Below, piece by piece: positions 45,029 to 54,252 of a stretch of 64,000 nucleotides of DNA. Below the pieces are notes generated by a model. That model was not told the DNA's origin, searched no databases, and worked only from the letters and a program-made list of their open reading frames with translations. This DNA comes from Niabella beijingensis (GTDB lineage Bacteria; Bacteroidota; Bacteroidia; Chitinophagales; Chitinophagaceae): contig NZ_JAIQDI010000002.1 of assembly GCF_020034665.1 (NCBI RefSeq), positions 992,001 through 1,056,000 on the forward strand, read 5' to 3'. Both the position numbers and the translations under genes were made by a program. Numbering within the stretch: the stretch's first letter is position 1; each line of letters begins with the position of its first letter.

Positions 45029-45613
45029 TCAGGGTAACAGCAACACACCATTGTAAATATAGATCCCGCAGATGATGGCCTCACCCAGTAAAAGGGGCAG
45101 TATAAACTGCCAGAACCGCAACCGCAGCAGGCCGGCTGCATAACAAACCAGGTCGGTAGGAGTAAATGGCGTAAAGGCCCAGCCCAGGATCAGCCAGAAA
45201 CCCCGTTTCCCGTTCAGCTGTTCTTTGATCCGTTCCAGTCTTGCTGCTGTGTTCTTTCCGGAAAAAAAGCTGCCTTTCAGATAACCCGCGGCATAATAAA
45301 TAAACGTGGATACTATAAAGACCGTCAGTAAAAATACAAGGAACAGCAGGAGGGGCGTATCCTTAAACAGCAGCATACCGGCAAGAAGAAAAGGGGTGGA
45401 GGGCAACAGCAGTAATCCCCGCAGGATACAGATACCAAAATAGACGAGCCAGACCTGCTGCCGGTATTGAAGCAGGAGCGCGGCAATCGTTTCCCGTGTG
45501 AACAGTTCCCGGTTGAATAAATAAAAAAAGAACCCGGCGATGATCAGGGCCAGCCAGCCAAACCGGAGCAATTGCCTGGCCCATTGCACCCCCCGGTTAC
45601 TGTTTCTGTGCAT
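45029..45613 (-). CDS. VTT-domain membrane protein (TVP38/TMEM64 family)
   Basis: 194 residues from ATG 45613; an upstream start at 45697 would overlap the methyltransferase by 100 bases and is unlikely. About five hydrophobic helices, with the VTT signature around LLLPSTPFLLAGMLLF and the FTPTDLVCYAAGLLRLRFW segment near the C-terminus. Proteins of this kind act as lipid scramblases or help move phospholipid precursors. Its start overlaps the 3' end of the methyltransferase gene by 17 bases, so the two are translated together, and a shared role in membrane-lipid metabolism is a reasonable inference. Confidence 0.82.
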   Translation of the reverse strand: MHRNSNRGVQWARQLLRFGWLALIIAGFFFYLFNRELFTRETIAALLLQYRQQVWLVYFGICILRGLLLLPSTPFLLAGMLLFKDTPLLLFLVFLLTVFIVSTFIYYAAGYLKGSFFSGKNTAARLERIKEQLNGKRGFWLILGWAFTPFTPTDLVCYAAGLLRLRFWQFILPLLLGEAIICGIYIYNGVLLLP

Positions 45614-46136
45614 AGTAAATAAATGCAGGAGGTATATTAATGGGCTCAAAACCGAGTTGCACAAGTGGGAACTTACGGCGCAGCAGCGCCCGGTCATTAA
45701 GCGAATACTGGAACTGGATATAATAGCCCCCGGGCTTCAGTACCGTACAGACGGTATCAAGAATATGTTCTTTTACTTCCGGAGATAAATTGGCCAGCGG
45801 CAGCCCGGAGATGATATAGTCCACAGTACCGCTGTACACATATTCCCGCAGGGAGCACACATCATCGTTGACAGCAACAAACTGCCGGTGGTGCAGCTGT
45901 TGCAGTTTGTAAAAGAGCCGGGCATTGATCTCAAATGAAGTTAGCCGCGATGCCGGATTGATTTGGGACAGGAGGTGCCGGGTGATGCTGCCTGTTCCGG
46001 CACCCAGCTCAACCACATGCACCTTCCGGCTGAAATCAATGACCCGTGTCATACGGCTGGCAAGCCGCGGGGAACTTTCAACGATGGAGCCTGTTTGGGA
46101 AAGATTCTCGTAAGCTGCTCTGAAAAAAGTAAACAT
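45597..46136 (-). CDS. Class I SAM-dependent methyltransferase (phospholipid N-methyltransferase-like)
   Basis: 179 residues from ATG 46136. The SAM-binding glycine motif is VVELGAGTGSITRHLLSQI, followed by SFEINARLFYKL, and the acidic VNDDV loop; SGLPLANLSP is typical of PmtA-like and rRNA dimethyladenosine-like proteins. The N-terminal FFRAAYENLSQTGSIVESSPRLASRM matches phospholipid N-methyltransferase relatives, which turn phosphatidylethanolamine into phosphatidylcholine. Coupled to the VTT membrane gene. The exact substrate is not shown by the sequence. Confidence 0.8.
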   Translation of the reverse strand: MFTFFRAAYENLSQTGSIVESSPRLASRMTRVIDFSRKVHVVELGAGTGSITRHLLSQINPASRLTSFEINARLFYKLQQLHHRQFVAVNDDVCSLREYVYSGTVDYIISGLPLANLSPEVKEHILDTVCTVLKPGGYYIQFQYSLNDRALLRRKFPLVQLGFEPINIPPAFIYYAQKQ

Positions 46137-46353
46137 AGCTTTAATTTTTCTGTAAAATAGAAAGGACAACAGGGTATATAAAAACGAAATCGACAGGTGA
46201 TCTCCACCGGCCTGCCAACGGCAGATAACACCGGATAAAAAAGAAAAAGCAGGTGCCGGATTATTTGTCGCCCTAAAAGGATGGTTTGTTGCCGCAAAGA
46301 AGCTGTTGATCGATAAAGTTTGACTGCTGGACTTTAATCGCGAATTTTATGAG

Positions 46354-47487
46354 ATGAAATTCCGGACTTTGCCTGCCCCTTTCTTAAAAACAATCTTGCG
46401 GCGCACAGCAGCACATCTGCTTTTCTGGGTGGTATTTTATGTGGTACAGTTCTACTATGACCTGGTATCGATCTCAGGCCTGAAAATAGCACCTGCAATG
46501 TTTTTAAATCCCTTGCGCATAATCGCAGGGGCGGCATTTGTTTTTTATCCGATGATGTACTGGATCGTGCCGCGCTTTTTTGCACGAAAAAAATACGGGC
46601 GGGGCGTTTTATGGACATTACTTTTATTTGGATGTTTTGTTTTTGGGGATGCGATCTGGGAACTTCGTATTCTGAATCTTTGCCCGGCCTGCTGGGAAGA
46701 GCTGCGCGTAAAGCAACCGGATTATTATAACTATCTCCACCGGGGGCTGCTCCATATGGTGCTTACCCGCCTGATCAGTCTGGGGTTTTTGTACCAGTTG
46801 CTTGTGCAGCAAGCCATACCCATCGGACTAAAAATAGGAATGGCTTACTTTAAGCAACGGCTGACCACCGTTAAACTGGAAAAAGAAAACAAAGAGCTGG
46901 AACTGCATTTTCTCCGGTCACAGATCGCCCCGCACTTCCTGTTTAATACGCTGAACAATATCTATGGTCTTATCCTGAAGGGGGACAGGGAAAAGTCTGC
47001 TGCCACAGTGGCGCAGATGGCGAGCTTCCTTCGCTATTCACTTTATAGTGACACTGCCGATAACACGCTGGGCAAAGAGATCCACCTGTTGCAGGATTAT
47101 ATCGAACTGGAAAAAATAAGACGGAATCATACGCTGGTCAACTTTACTTTTGAAGCAGATGATCCTTCGCTGTTTTTCCCGCCGTTATTACTGATGCCTG
47201 TTCTTGAAAATGCGTTTAAATTCTGCCCGGACACACCCGGCTCGGGTAACTGGATCTGGGTGCAGCTGGTGCTCCGTCAGGACTATTTGTATATTTCTGT
47301 TGCCAACTCCACCGGTGAAATGCGGATGCCCGCGGTGGGCGGCGGTATCGGGCAAGACAATATACGCAGGCGGTTGCAGCATTATTACGGCTGGAATCAT
47401 ACATTTGTGACCCATAATGAAAAAGACATGTACACCGTTGTGATCGAAATTAATAATGCACATGATCCATTGTATCGTAGTAGATGA
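46354..47487 (+). CDS. LytS/YehU-type sensor histidine kinase
   Basis: 377 residues. Four N-terminal transmembrane helices (to about residue 150) with no extracellular sensor domain, then a short coiled-coil (KENKELELHFLRSQ). The His_kinase domain has the phosphorylated His194 in QIAPHFLFNTLNNIYG, and the ATPase part LFFPPLLLMPVLENAFKFC. Autophosphorylates and passes phosphate to the LytTR regulator encoded just downstream, whose start overlaps this gene by 32 bases (or 26 from the second ATG). Signal unknown. Confidence 0.92.
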   Translation: MKFRTLPAPFLKTILRRTAAHLLFWVVFYVVQFYYDLVSISGLKIAPAMFLNPLRIIAGAAFVFYPMMYWIVPRFFARKKYGRGVLWTLLLFGCFVFGDAIWELRILNLCPACWEELRVKQPDYYNYLHRGLLHMVLTRLISLGFLYQLLVQQAIPIGLKIGMAYFKQRLTTVKLEKENKELELHFLRSQIAPHFLFNTLNNIYGLILKGDREKSAATVAQMASFLRYSLYSDTADNTLGKEIHLLQDYIELEKIRRNHTLVNFTFEADDPSLFFPPLLLMPVLENAFKFCPDTPGSGNWIWVQLVLRQDYLYISVANSTGEMRMPAVGGGIGQDNIRRRLQHYYGWNHTFVTHNEKDMYTVVIEINNAHDPLYRSR

Positions 47488-48175
47488 TGAACCGCTGGCC
47501 AGGAACATTCTGGTACAGCACCTGTCCCGTTTCCCCGACTGGAAGTTGGTGCGCGAATGCATCAATGCCACGGAAGCCTGGAAGGCATTACAGGAGGAGT
47601 CCGTTGAGGTACTCTTCCTGGATATACAAATGCCGGGTGTTAGCGGACTGGAACTGCTGCGATCCCTGAAACAGCCGCCGGTAGTCATCATGACCACTGC
47701 CTACAGCCATTATGCTGTGGAGGGTTTTGAACTCCGGGTGGCGGATTATCTGCTGAAGCCGGTCACATTCGGGCGCTTTACCCAGGCCGTTGCCAGGGCG
47801 CAGGAACTATTGTCTGCACCGGTGGTTACCATACAGGAGCAACCTGCTGCCACTGCACCGATGGTGTCAGATCACCTGTTTTTAAAGGTAGACAACCGGC
47901 ATATGCGGCTGGACTTTGATGCCTTGCTGTATCTTGAAGCACAGCGCGATTTTACAAAGATCTTTTTGCAGGATAAAACCCTGCTGGCAGGCCTCCATCT
48001 GAAACTGCTGGAGAACATGCTGCCTGCTGTATTGTTTATGCGGGTGCACCGTTCCTATATCGTCAATAAAAGCAAGGTGACCGGTATTGAAGGCAACCGC
48101 ATTCTGCTGCAAAAGAAAGAGGTGCCCATCGGAACACATTACAAAGAGGCTTTTTTTCGCTGGATGGGACTTTGA
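47456..48175 (+). CDS. LytTR family response regulator
   Basis: 239 residues; ATG 47456, with a second ATG at 47462 equally usable. Receiver domain: acidic pocket VVDDEPLA, phosphorylated Asp56 in LFLDIQMPGVSGLEL, conserved Thr in MTTAYSHYAVEGF and Lys in YLLKPVTFGRF. LytTR DNA-binding domain from about residue 140 (LFLKVDNRHMRLDFDALLYLEA, FMRVHRSYIVNKSKVTGIEG). Binds short direct repeats in target promoters. Cognate partner of the upstream sensor kinase. Overlapping genes indicate one transcript. Targets cannot be read from the window. Confidence 0.93.
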   Translation: MHMIHCIVVDDEPLARNILVQHLSRFPDWKLVRECINATEAWKALQEESVEVLFLDIQMPGVSGLELLRSLKQPPVVIMTTAYSHYAVEGFELRVADYLLKPVTFGRFTQAVARAQELLSAPVVTIQEQPAATAPMVSDHLFLKVDNRHMRLDFDALLYLEAQRDFTKIFLQDKTLLAGLHLKLLENMLPAVLFMRVHRSYIVNKSKVTGIEGNRILLQKKEVPIGTHYKEAFFRWMGL

Positions 48176-48194
48176 CAATCCCCGTCACATGCTG

Positions 48195-48431
48195 CTAGTA
48201 TCGCTGTTTTAGAGAATCCAGGATATGACTGACCAGTTCGTTCCGCTCTGTCTGACGCATTGCTGCTGCCGGGAAGCTTTTATCATAATTGACCAATGTG
48301 CGTCCGCTTTTGACAATATGCATCCGGATACGGAGCATTCCATTGCGTTCGCTTACTGTTACTTCCTCTCTGTTATGACCACCGCAGGAAAGACAGCCTG
48401 CAATCAGTAGCCCGATAATTGTTGTACGCAT
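48195..48431 (-). CDS. Small hypothetical lipoprotein
   Basis: 78 residues. A lipoprotein-like N-terminus MRTTIIGLLIAGCLSCGG gives a lipid-modified Cys at 13 or 16, followed by a short mature domain with a basic and polar middle (SERNGMLRIRMHIVKSGRTLVNYDKSF) and a charged amphipathic end. No family recognised. It lies convergent with the LytTR gene and divergent from the AraC-like gene 161 bases away. Confidence 0.55.
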   Translation of the reverse strand: MRTTIIGLLIAGCLSCGGHNREEVTVSERNGMLRIRMHIVKSGRTLVNYDKSFPAAAMRQTERNELVSHILDSLKQRY

Positions 48432-48592
48432 TGAATGATTGGTTTTGATTCCTGAAGAACAATATTAGAACAATTGATCAACGGGGTTACATAAATGGGA
48501 TCAATCCGCATAAAAATGGGACCAACCCGGTCATTACATACTAAAACTGCCGGTAATACGTTTTTAATGCAGACCTTTGTTATAACAATACA

Positions 48593-48988
48593 ATGAGAAC
48601 GAAACAAACAACTGTAAAACGTGGAGATGAAATTACAGAACGATATTTCCGGCTGCTGGATGAACACCTGCAGCAGGTAATAAACGGAGATGCTCCGGCG
48701 ATGCTGCAGCTTTCAGAGATCGCTGCCCTGCTTTTTGTATCGCACCGGCATCTTACGGATACGGTTCAGAAAACAACCGGCAATCACCCCTGTCATTTTT
48801 ATGACTTAAAGATCGTAGAGCAGGCACAAAAAATGCTGCGCGAGACGGAACTGTCCGTGGCCGCCATTGCACTGAAACTTACCTATGACCCTTCTAATTT
48901 TTCAAAATTCTTCCGGAAATTTACCGGTATGACCCCGGGCGCCTACCGTGGGCAACATCAGGATAAAAAACCGAAAAGTTCACCATAA
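48593..48988 (+). CDS. Small AraC-type helix-turn-helix regulator
   Basis: 131 residues, essentially only the DNA-binding AraC/XylS domain. The first helix-turn-helix is in LQLSEIAALLFVSHRHLTDTVQKTTGNHP, the second in LSVAAIALKLTYDPSNFSKFFRKFTGMTPGAYRG (both positions approximate). There is no N-terminal sensor domain. It lies 62 bases before an SDR gene in the same orientation and probably controls it or the promoter region with the small lipoprotein gene. Similar stand-alone AraC regulators are common next to oxidoreductase genes. Confidence 0.85.
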   Translation: MRTKQTTVKRGDEITERYFRLLDEHLQQVINGDAPAMLQLSEIAALLFVSHRHLTDTVQKTTGNHPCHFYDLKIVEQAQKMLRETELSVAAIALKLTYDPSNFSKFFRKFTGMTPGAYRGQHQDKKPKSSP

Positions 48989-49050
48989 CAGATCCCCGGA
49001 AGCGGCAGACCTTTGGTTGTTGATTGATTTTAAAAACAAAAAACAACCGT

Positions 49051-49806
49051 ATGACACAAAAAGATTTAAAAGGGAAAGTAGTGCTGATCGCTGGTGGCGG
49101 AAAAAACCTGGGAGGACTGCTCAGTCGTGATTTTGCAAAAACGGGCGCCCGTCTGGCGATCCATTATAACAGTGAAGCTTCAAAAGCCGACAGTGAAAAA
49201 ACGCTGGAAGCCGTGCAGGCGGCAGGGGCTGAGGGGTTTCTGTTCCAGGCCGATCTTACAAAAGTGGGCGAGATCACCCGCTTGTTTGATGCAACGATAG
49301 AGCAGTTTGGTGGTATTGATATTGCTGTTAATACCGTGGGTATGGTACTGAAAAAACCATTCGTCGAAACCACGGAAGCGGAGTACGACACCATGTTCAA
49401 TATTAATTCGAAAGTCGCTTATTTCTTTATCCAGGAAGCCGGAAAGAAGCTGAATGACCACGGGAAGATCTGCACCATTGTAACCTCGCTGCTGGCGGCT
49501 TATACCGGCTTGTATTCCACTTATGCCGGAGCAAAGGCGCCGGTAGAACATTTTACCCGTATGGCTTCAAAAGAATTTGGCGGGCGCGGGATCTCTGTTA
49601 CGGCCGTTGCACCCGGACCGATGGACACACCGTTCTTCTATGGCCAGGAATCACCGGATGCCGTGGCCTATCATAAATCCGCTTCCGCACTAGGAGGTTT
49701 AACCGATATCAAAGATATTGCACCGCTGGTGGAGTTTCTTGTAACGGACGGATGGTGGATCACAGGGCAGACCATTTTTGCAAATGGCGGATATACCACG
49801 CGCTGA
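49051..49806 (+). CDS. SDR family oxidoreductase
   Basis: 251 residues from ATG 49051. Short-chain dehydrogenase fold: cofactor loop LIAGGGKNLGGLLSRDFAKTG, NTVGMVLKK in the NNAG position, catalytic Ser in VTSLLAAYTGLYSTYAGAKAP with Tyr and Lys spaced YxxxK as YAGAK, and the substrate loop VAPGPMDTPFF. Probably NADP-dependent, given GGGKNLGG and downstream basic residues. The catalytic Tyr is in STYAGAK. Substrate unknown. Most likely controlled by the adjacent AraC-type regulator. Confidence 0.88.
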   Translation: MTQKDLKGKVVLIAGGGKNLGGLLSRDFAKTGARLAIHYNSEASKADSEKTLEAVQAAGAEGFLFQADLTKVGEITRLFDATIEQFGGIDIAVNTVGMVLKKPFVETTEAEYDTMFNINSKVAYFFIQEAGKKLNDHGKICTIVTSLLAAYTGLYSTYAGAKAPVEHFTRMASKEFGGRGISVTAVAPGPMDTPFFYGQESPDAVAYHKSASALGGLTDIKDIAPLVEFLVTDGWWITGQTIFANGGYTTR

Positions 49807-49839
49807 TGCCGGTTCCGTTGGTACAGGATACAATGAATG

Positions 49840-49867
49840 TTCAGGGGAAGCCACGGGTTCCCCTGAA
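49840..49867 (+). terminator. Hairpin after the SDR gene
   Basis: Perfect 10-bp stem TTCAGGGGAA / TTCCCCTGAA with an 8-base loop. No T-run follows, so termination is possible but uncertain. Confidence 0.45.
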
Positions 49868-49947
49868 TAATATACCCGCATCATTTTTGGATCCTCAATG
49901 CATTTGCTTTAAATTTAATATACCGTGTCGTTTTTAAAACCAAGTAT

Positions 49948-50295
49948 ATGATAGGGAAATGGATAAACGGATGCCTGATCCTGGCAGCCGTGTATATGGG
50001 ACTGAAGCAGGGCTATGCCATGTACTCCGGCAAACCGGAAATGCTGGAGCTTTTTGGTAAAGGCGGCTTTGGCCCGGTGGGTGTAAAGATCAACGGCATC
50101 ATCACCCTGCTGGCGGCGCTGCTGATCCTTTTTCCCCGAACATTTGTATGGGGCAATTTTATTATGGCGGCCGGAATATTGCTGATCACCTGCATTCAGC
50201 TTACCAACAGTAATGTTAAAGGGGCATTGATCGAACTGCCCTTTCTGCTGCTCAACCTGGTCATTATCTATTTACGTCACCCGCTGAAGTCCTGA
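49948..50295 (+). CDS. DoxX-like small membrane protein
   Basis: 115 residues with four hydrophobic helices: WINGCLILAAVYMGLKQGYAM, GVKINGIITLLAALLILFP, FIMAAGILLITCIQL and LIELPFLLLNLVIIYL. The pattern, including MFxKxGFGPVGVK-like loop after the first helix, matches the DoxX-like family of small inner-membrane proteins. Function unknown. It stands alone between the SDR and rmuC genes. Confidence 0.65.
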   Translation: MIGKWINGCLILAAVYMGLKQGYAMYSGKPEMLELFGKGGFGPVGVKINGIITLLAALLILFPRTFVWGNFIMAAGILLITCIQLTNSNVKGALIELPFLLLNLVIIYLRHPLKS

Positions 50296-50429
50296 TCGCC
50301 GCCACTGTTCCGGGTACGGATGCAGGCCAGGAGGCAAATTCTGTTTTTAGATGCCGGAATCTCAGAAAAAAGGTGAACTTTTGTACCTGAATTTATACGA
50401 CAGGATTTATTAAAGGAACGGATCTGGCT

Positions 50430-51983
50430 ATGGAAAGTTTATACCTGCTCTCTGGAATCATCATTGGAGCTGCTATCGGTTACCTGGTAGCGCGGAAGCT
50501 GCTTGCTGCGGCTTTAATACCGCGATCAGTTGCGGAAGAATTACAAAAAAAGATCGGCCTGCTGGAGCAATCCAACGCATCCCGCTTATCGCGGGAGGAA
50601 ATACAGCAGCAGTATGTCTCCCGTGAGGCTGCGGAGCTGTTGCAGGAAAATATACGTGTATTGCAGGAAGAGCTGAAAGATGAAAAATGGGCTGTGCACC
50701 AACACCAGAAGGAATTGCTGAACCTGACCCGGGAGGCAGAACAGAAATTTTCCAAAGGAGAAGTAGAGGAACGCGACCGGCAGATCCTGCAGCTGAACAG
50801 CGAGCTGGTGACGCTAAAAGAAAAAGAGGCAGGACTGAAGGAAAAGCTGGAACTGTTTGCTACAGAACTCGAAAAACTGCACCAGTTCTCACATGAGCGG
50901 TTTAAAACACTGGCTGCCGATGTACTGGAAGAAAAGAAGAAAACATTTCTTGATGAAAATAAAAAGGAACTGAGCACCATCCTGGAGCCGCTGAGAACAA
51001 ACCTCGACCAGTTCCGCGAAAAAGTGGAAGCAACCCGTAAGGAAGATATACAGGAACTGACCTCTCTGAAAAAAGAGATCGAGTTATTACAACAGCTGAA
51101 TGTACAGCTCAGTGATGACGCCAAAAATCTTGCTACAGCGCTGAAGTCGGAAGTAAAGATGCAGGGCAACTGGGGAGAGGACCGGCTCAATATGATACTG
51201 GAGGCAGAAGGGCTGCAGCAATACATTGATTATACCCGGGAGGAAGTATACCGGGATGCGGCAGAGGAAAACATACGGCGTCCTGATTTTGTACTGAAAC
51301 TGCCTAATGGCAAACATATCATCATCGACAGTAAGGTGTCGCTCACTGCCTATGTGAATTATTTTAATGCAGCAGATCTGAAAACAAAACAGGAGCAGCT
51401 CCGGCTGCATATCCGGAGTGTGACGGATCATATCGAAAAGCTGGCGGATAAGAATTACCAGACGTTGGCAGGACTGAACACACCGGATTATGTGTTTCTT
51501 TTTATGCCGGTAGAATCCGCATTAACACTGGCCCTCAACCAGCATCCCGACCTTTTTGAACAGGCATTGAAGAGGAAGATCGTACTGATCACTCCCACAA
51601 CGCTGGTGGCAACGCTGAAAGTGGTGAAACTGCTCTGGCAGAAAGAGAACCAGGTGAAGAACGTGGAAGAGATCTTTCGTCAGTGCGGGGAACTCTATAA
51701 TAAATTTGTGCTGTTCCTGGAGGAAATGGACCGGGTGGAGGGTGCGCTGACACAGGCTTCCAGAGCCCATCGCGATGCCATGAATCATTTAAAGGAGGGG
51801 ACAAAAAAAGGCAATACGATCATCGGCCGTTTCGAACGCATCCGGAACCTGGAGGCAAAGGTGAGCAAGCAGATCCCCGGAAAATACCTGACCGGGCTGG
51901 AACTGTTACCGGATGATGATGGAGGACAGAACCCCGGTTCTCAAAAGGATGCAGAAGCGTCAGACCAGGATTCCCGCATATGA
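50430..51983 (+). CDS. rmuC: DNA recombination protein RmuC
   Basis: 517 residues. N-terminal membrane or hydrophobic segment (LYLLSGIIIGAAIGYLVA), then a coiled-coil region to about residue 230, rich in Glu/Lys/Leu, and the RmuC nuclease-like domain (GNWGEDRLNMILEAEGL, RRPDFVLKLPNGKHIIIDSKVSLTAY, with the PD-D-EXK-like DSK). RmuC limits inversions and processes DNA ends in E. coli. The C-terminal ~30 residues are acidic and unconserved. Convergent with the universal stress protein gene 57 bases downstream. Confidence 0.92.
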   Translation: MESLYLLSGIIIGAAIGYLVARKLLAAALIPRSVAEELQKKIGLLEQSNASRLSREEIQQQYVSREAAELLQENIRVLQEELKDEKWAVHQHQKELLNLTREAEQKFSKGEVEERDRQILQLNSELVTLKEKEAGLKEKLELFATELEKLHQFSHERFKTLAADVLEEKKKTFLDENKKELSTILEPLRTNLDQFREKVEATRKEDIQELTSLKKEIELLQQLNVQLSDDAKNLATALKSEVKMQGNWGEDRLNMILEAEGLQQYIDYTREEVYRDAAEENIRRPDFVLKLPNGKHIIIDSKVSLTAYVNYFNAADLKTKQEQLRLHIRSVTDHIEKLADKNYQTLAGLNTPDYVFLFMPVESALTLALNQHPDLFEQALKRKIVLITPTTLVATLKVVKLLWQKENQVKNVEEIFRQCGELYNKFVLFLEEMDRVEGALTQASRAHRDAMNHLKEGTKKGNTIIGRFERIRNLEAKVSKQIPGKYLTGLELLPDDDGGQNPGSQKDAEASDQDSRI

Positions 51984-52039
51984 CGCGGATATGGTATGGA
52001 AAAGATCGGTGCAGATCAGCAGGCAAAAAGCCCTGCAGC

Positions 52040-52885
52040 TTACTCCATATGCAGCACCAGTACCGGAACCTCACTGCGCCATGCCAGGCTTTTGGTGACG
52101 CTTTTATGAAACAAACCGGCCAGGAAGCTGCGCATTTTATGAATGGAGATGATCAGGGATGCATTGTCCTTTTTAGCATAATCATTTACAATCGTTGGCA
52201 GATCCTCTGCATTATTTGCCAGGTGCAGCCGGAAATGATAATCCTGTAGTTCCAGTTGCAGTTCATTTGCCAGTCTGCTTTCTTTTTCATTGAGCTCATT
52301 CTTCAGACACCGGTGTACCGCTGTTACCCGCGCATTGAATCGCTCAAGAAATTTATGAAGCTTTACCTGTATCGATTTGCTGAGCGGCTCCTTAAAATCG
52401 GAGGCCAGTATTATATTGTCCGGTATCGAAATGGAGGCATCCCTGGGTACCAGCAATACCGGGTAGCGGATCTTATCCACGCCTCTTTGTACATTATCTC
52501 CTACAAGAAAGGTTTCCAGGTCGTCCTTTGGTTTAAAACCCATGATCACGATATCAACGTCCTCGTCTTCACAAACCTGGTTGACGGCAGGCGCCAGTGC
52601 ATCATTGATGATCATCGTGGTGAGCCCTGTTGATGGCTTTAACCGGTTGCGGATCCGGTCTTTGAGCAATTGCAGTTCTTCATTCCGCCCTTCCTCCAGC
52701 GCATCGGCTTCCTGCATGCTCAGCGCAAGTGAGCCGGCCTCGCCCGAATCATAGATCGGCACGCTTTCGTAGGTGTTCAATATGAACAGGTGTGCTGCGT
52801 TTAGCCGGTTGGCAAGGTTACAGGCATAATCGACTGCATGACCTGCGGCATCAGAAAAATCGGTGACCACCAAAAATCGTTTCAT
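52040..52885 (-). CDS. Universal stress protein, tandem UspA domains
   Basis: 281 residues made of two UspA domains: residues 1-145 (KRFLVVTDFSDAAGHAVDYACNLANRLNAAH) and about 150-281 (NIILASDFKEPLSKSIQV...). The first domain ends in the typical DIVIMGFKPKDDLETFLVGDNVQRGV and the second in SLIISIHKMRSFLAGLFHKSV. Usp proteins bind ATP or act as scaffold under stress. The G-x2-G-x9-G-S/T ATP-binding motif is not evident, so it may be of the non-ATP-binding type. Cytoplasmic, single gene. Confidence 0.9.
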   Translation of the reverse strand: MKRFLVVTDFSDAAGHAVDYACNLANRLNAAHLFILNTYESVPIYDSGEAGSLALSMQEADALEEGRNEELQLLKDRIRNRLKPSTGLTTMIINDALAPAVNQVCEDEDVDIVIMGFKPKDDLETFLVGDNVQRGVDKIRYPVLLVPRDASISIPDNIILASDFKEPLSKSIQVKLHKFLERFNARVTAVHRCLKNELNEKESRLANELQLELQDYHFRLHLANNAEDLPTIVNDYAKKDNASLIISIHKMRSFLAGLFHKSVTKSLAWRSEVPVLVLHME

Positions 52886-53146
52886 AATCTACCGTTTTTA
52901 GTTCTTTAAATTTACAAAAAAAGCGGTGATTTTGTGCCATATGCCGCGGATTTCTTTCCGCTTTTCCCGCAAAACAACAAGTACGGTGCAGGTGTCAGCT
53001 GCGAGCTGTTTGAAATCAGGAAACAGCCCGCCATCTGTGGCAGTAACTCTGCAGGGGAGGCCCTTTGCGCCCTGTGGTAAGCAGTGATTCAGTTCCTTTG
53101 TCTTACATTTGCCAAAACCCTGCCGGGGGATGCCGGTAATTGAAGC

Positions 53147-54181
53147 GTGAAGTGTACGTATTACCCGTTTGATTTAAAATTCAGACATCCTTTTACCATT
53201 TCAAAAGGAACAAAAACCCACCAGCCTACGTTGATCGTGGAGCTGGAGCATTTTGGTCTCAAAGGCTATGGGGAGGCGCCGGCGATCAGCTATTATCATA
53301 TAACTGTCGAGGACATGATACGGGACCTGGAAGCAAAAAAACAGATGATCGAACGGTTCGCTTTCACAGAGCCGGAACGGTACTGGCATTTTTTACATCA
53401 CCTGCTGCCAAAGAATCCGTTCCTGGTATGTGCACTGGATATGGCCGCCTGGGATCTGTGGGGGAAGCTGTCTGGCAAGCCGCTTTATAAGATCTGGAAA
53501 GGAGACCCGGCCAATAGCCCACTGACGGATTTTACAATTGGTATTGATACGCCCGAGAAGATGGTGGCCAAATTAAAAGAGCGGCCCTGGCCGGTATATA
53601 AGGTGAAGGTAGGTACAGCAGATGACCTTGCTATTGTTAAGGCACTGCGGGACGCAACCGAAGTGCCGTTGCGGGTGGATGCCAATGCCGGCTGGGACCT
53701 GGATACTGCGCTGAAGCTGATACCGGAGCTGGAAGCCCTGGGAGTGGAGTATGTGGAACAGCCGCTGGCAAAAGACAACTGGGAAGACATGCGTATTTTG
53801 TATGAGCGGTCCTCCCTGCCGTTGTATGCTGATGAATCCTGTGTGTTTGAGCAGGATGTTGAAAAATGTGTTGGCCATTTTCATGGGATCAATATTAAAC
53901 TCACCAAATGCAGCGGTATCACACCGGCATTACGCATGATACAGGATGCCAGGAAAAAAGGACTGAAGATCATGACGGGGTGTATGAACGAAAGTACGGT
54001 GGGCTCGGCGGCCATCGCACACCTGGCGCCCTTTATCGACCATGTGGATGTGGACGGACCCCTGCTGCTGGAAGAAGATGTGGCCACCGGCCTGGAATAT
54101 GATTACGGCCGGCTTATTTATAATAATGAACCGGGACTGGGGATTGAATATAAAGGATTGTTTCAGGTGAAAAGTGAATAG
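53147..54181 (+). CDS. Dipeptide epimerase (enolase superfamily, L-Ala-D/L-Glu epimerase type)
   Basis: 344 residues, GTG start. Mandelate-racemase-like catalytic residues: KxK in VYKVKVGTADD, metal ligands Asp in RVDANAGWDLD, Glu in YVEQPLAKDN and Asp/Glu in LYADESCVFE, and the second-face Lys in INIKLTKCSGIT. N-terminal capping domain begins KCTYYPFDLKFRHPFTISKGTK. This class epimerises L-Ala-L-Glu and related dipeptides, as part of murein peptide recycling. Starts in a GC-rich stretch with no promoter box seen. The ubiD-like gene follows after 71 bases, across a repeat. Confidence 0.9.
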   Translation: MKCTYYPFDLKFRHPFTISKGTKTHQPTLIVELEHFGLKGYGEAPAISYYHITVEDMIRDLEAKKQMIERFAFTEPERYWHFLHHLLPKNPFLVCALDMAAWDLWGKLSGKPLYKIWKGDPANSPLTDFTIGIDTPEKMVAKLKERPWPVYKVKVGTADDLAIVKALRDATEVPLRVDANAGWDLDTALKLIPELEALGVEYVEQPLAKDNWEDMRILYERSSLPLYADESCVFEQDVEKCVGHFHGINIKLTKCSGITPALRMIQDARKKGLKIMTGCMNESTVGSAAIAHLAPFIDHVDVDGPLLLEEDVATGLEYDYGRLIYNNEPGLGIEYKGLFQVKSE

Positions 54182-54203
54182 CGGGTGGTGAAAAGTTCTG
54201 CAG

Positions 54204-54252
54204 TCTCAAATCTCACCCCGATGGCTATCGGGGCTCAAATCTGAAATCTCAA
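54204..54252. repeat. Imperfect palindromic repeat abutting the ubiD start codon
   Basis: TCTCAAATCTCACCCCGATGG... followed by CTATCGGGG and CTCAAATCT forms a hairpin with CCCCGAT/ATCGGGG arms. The unit is shared with 56264-56313. It ends directly at the ATG of the ubiD-like gene, so it supplies that gene's leader. Confidence 0.65.

Noticed and set aside
45597..45697. Upstream start at 45697 for the VTT protein
   Set aside because: It would overlap the methyltransferase gene by 100 bases and adds a segment with no membrane-protein logic; ATG 45613 fits better.
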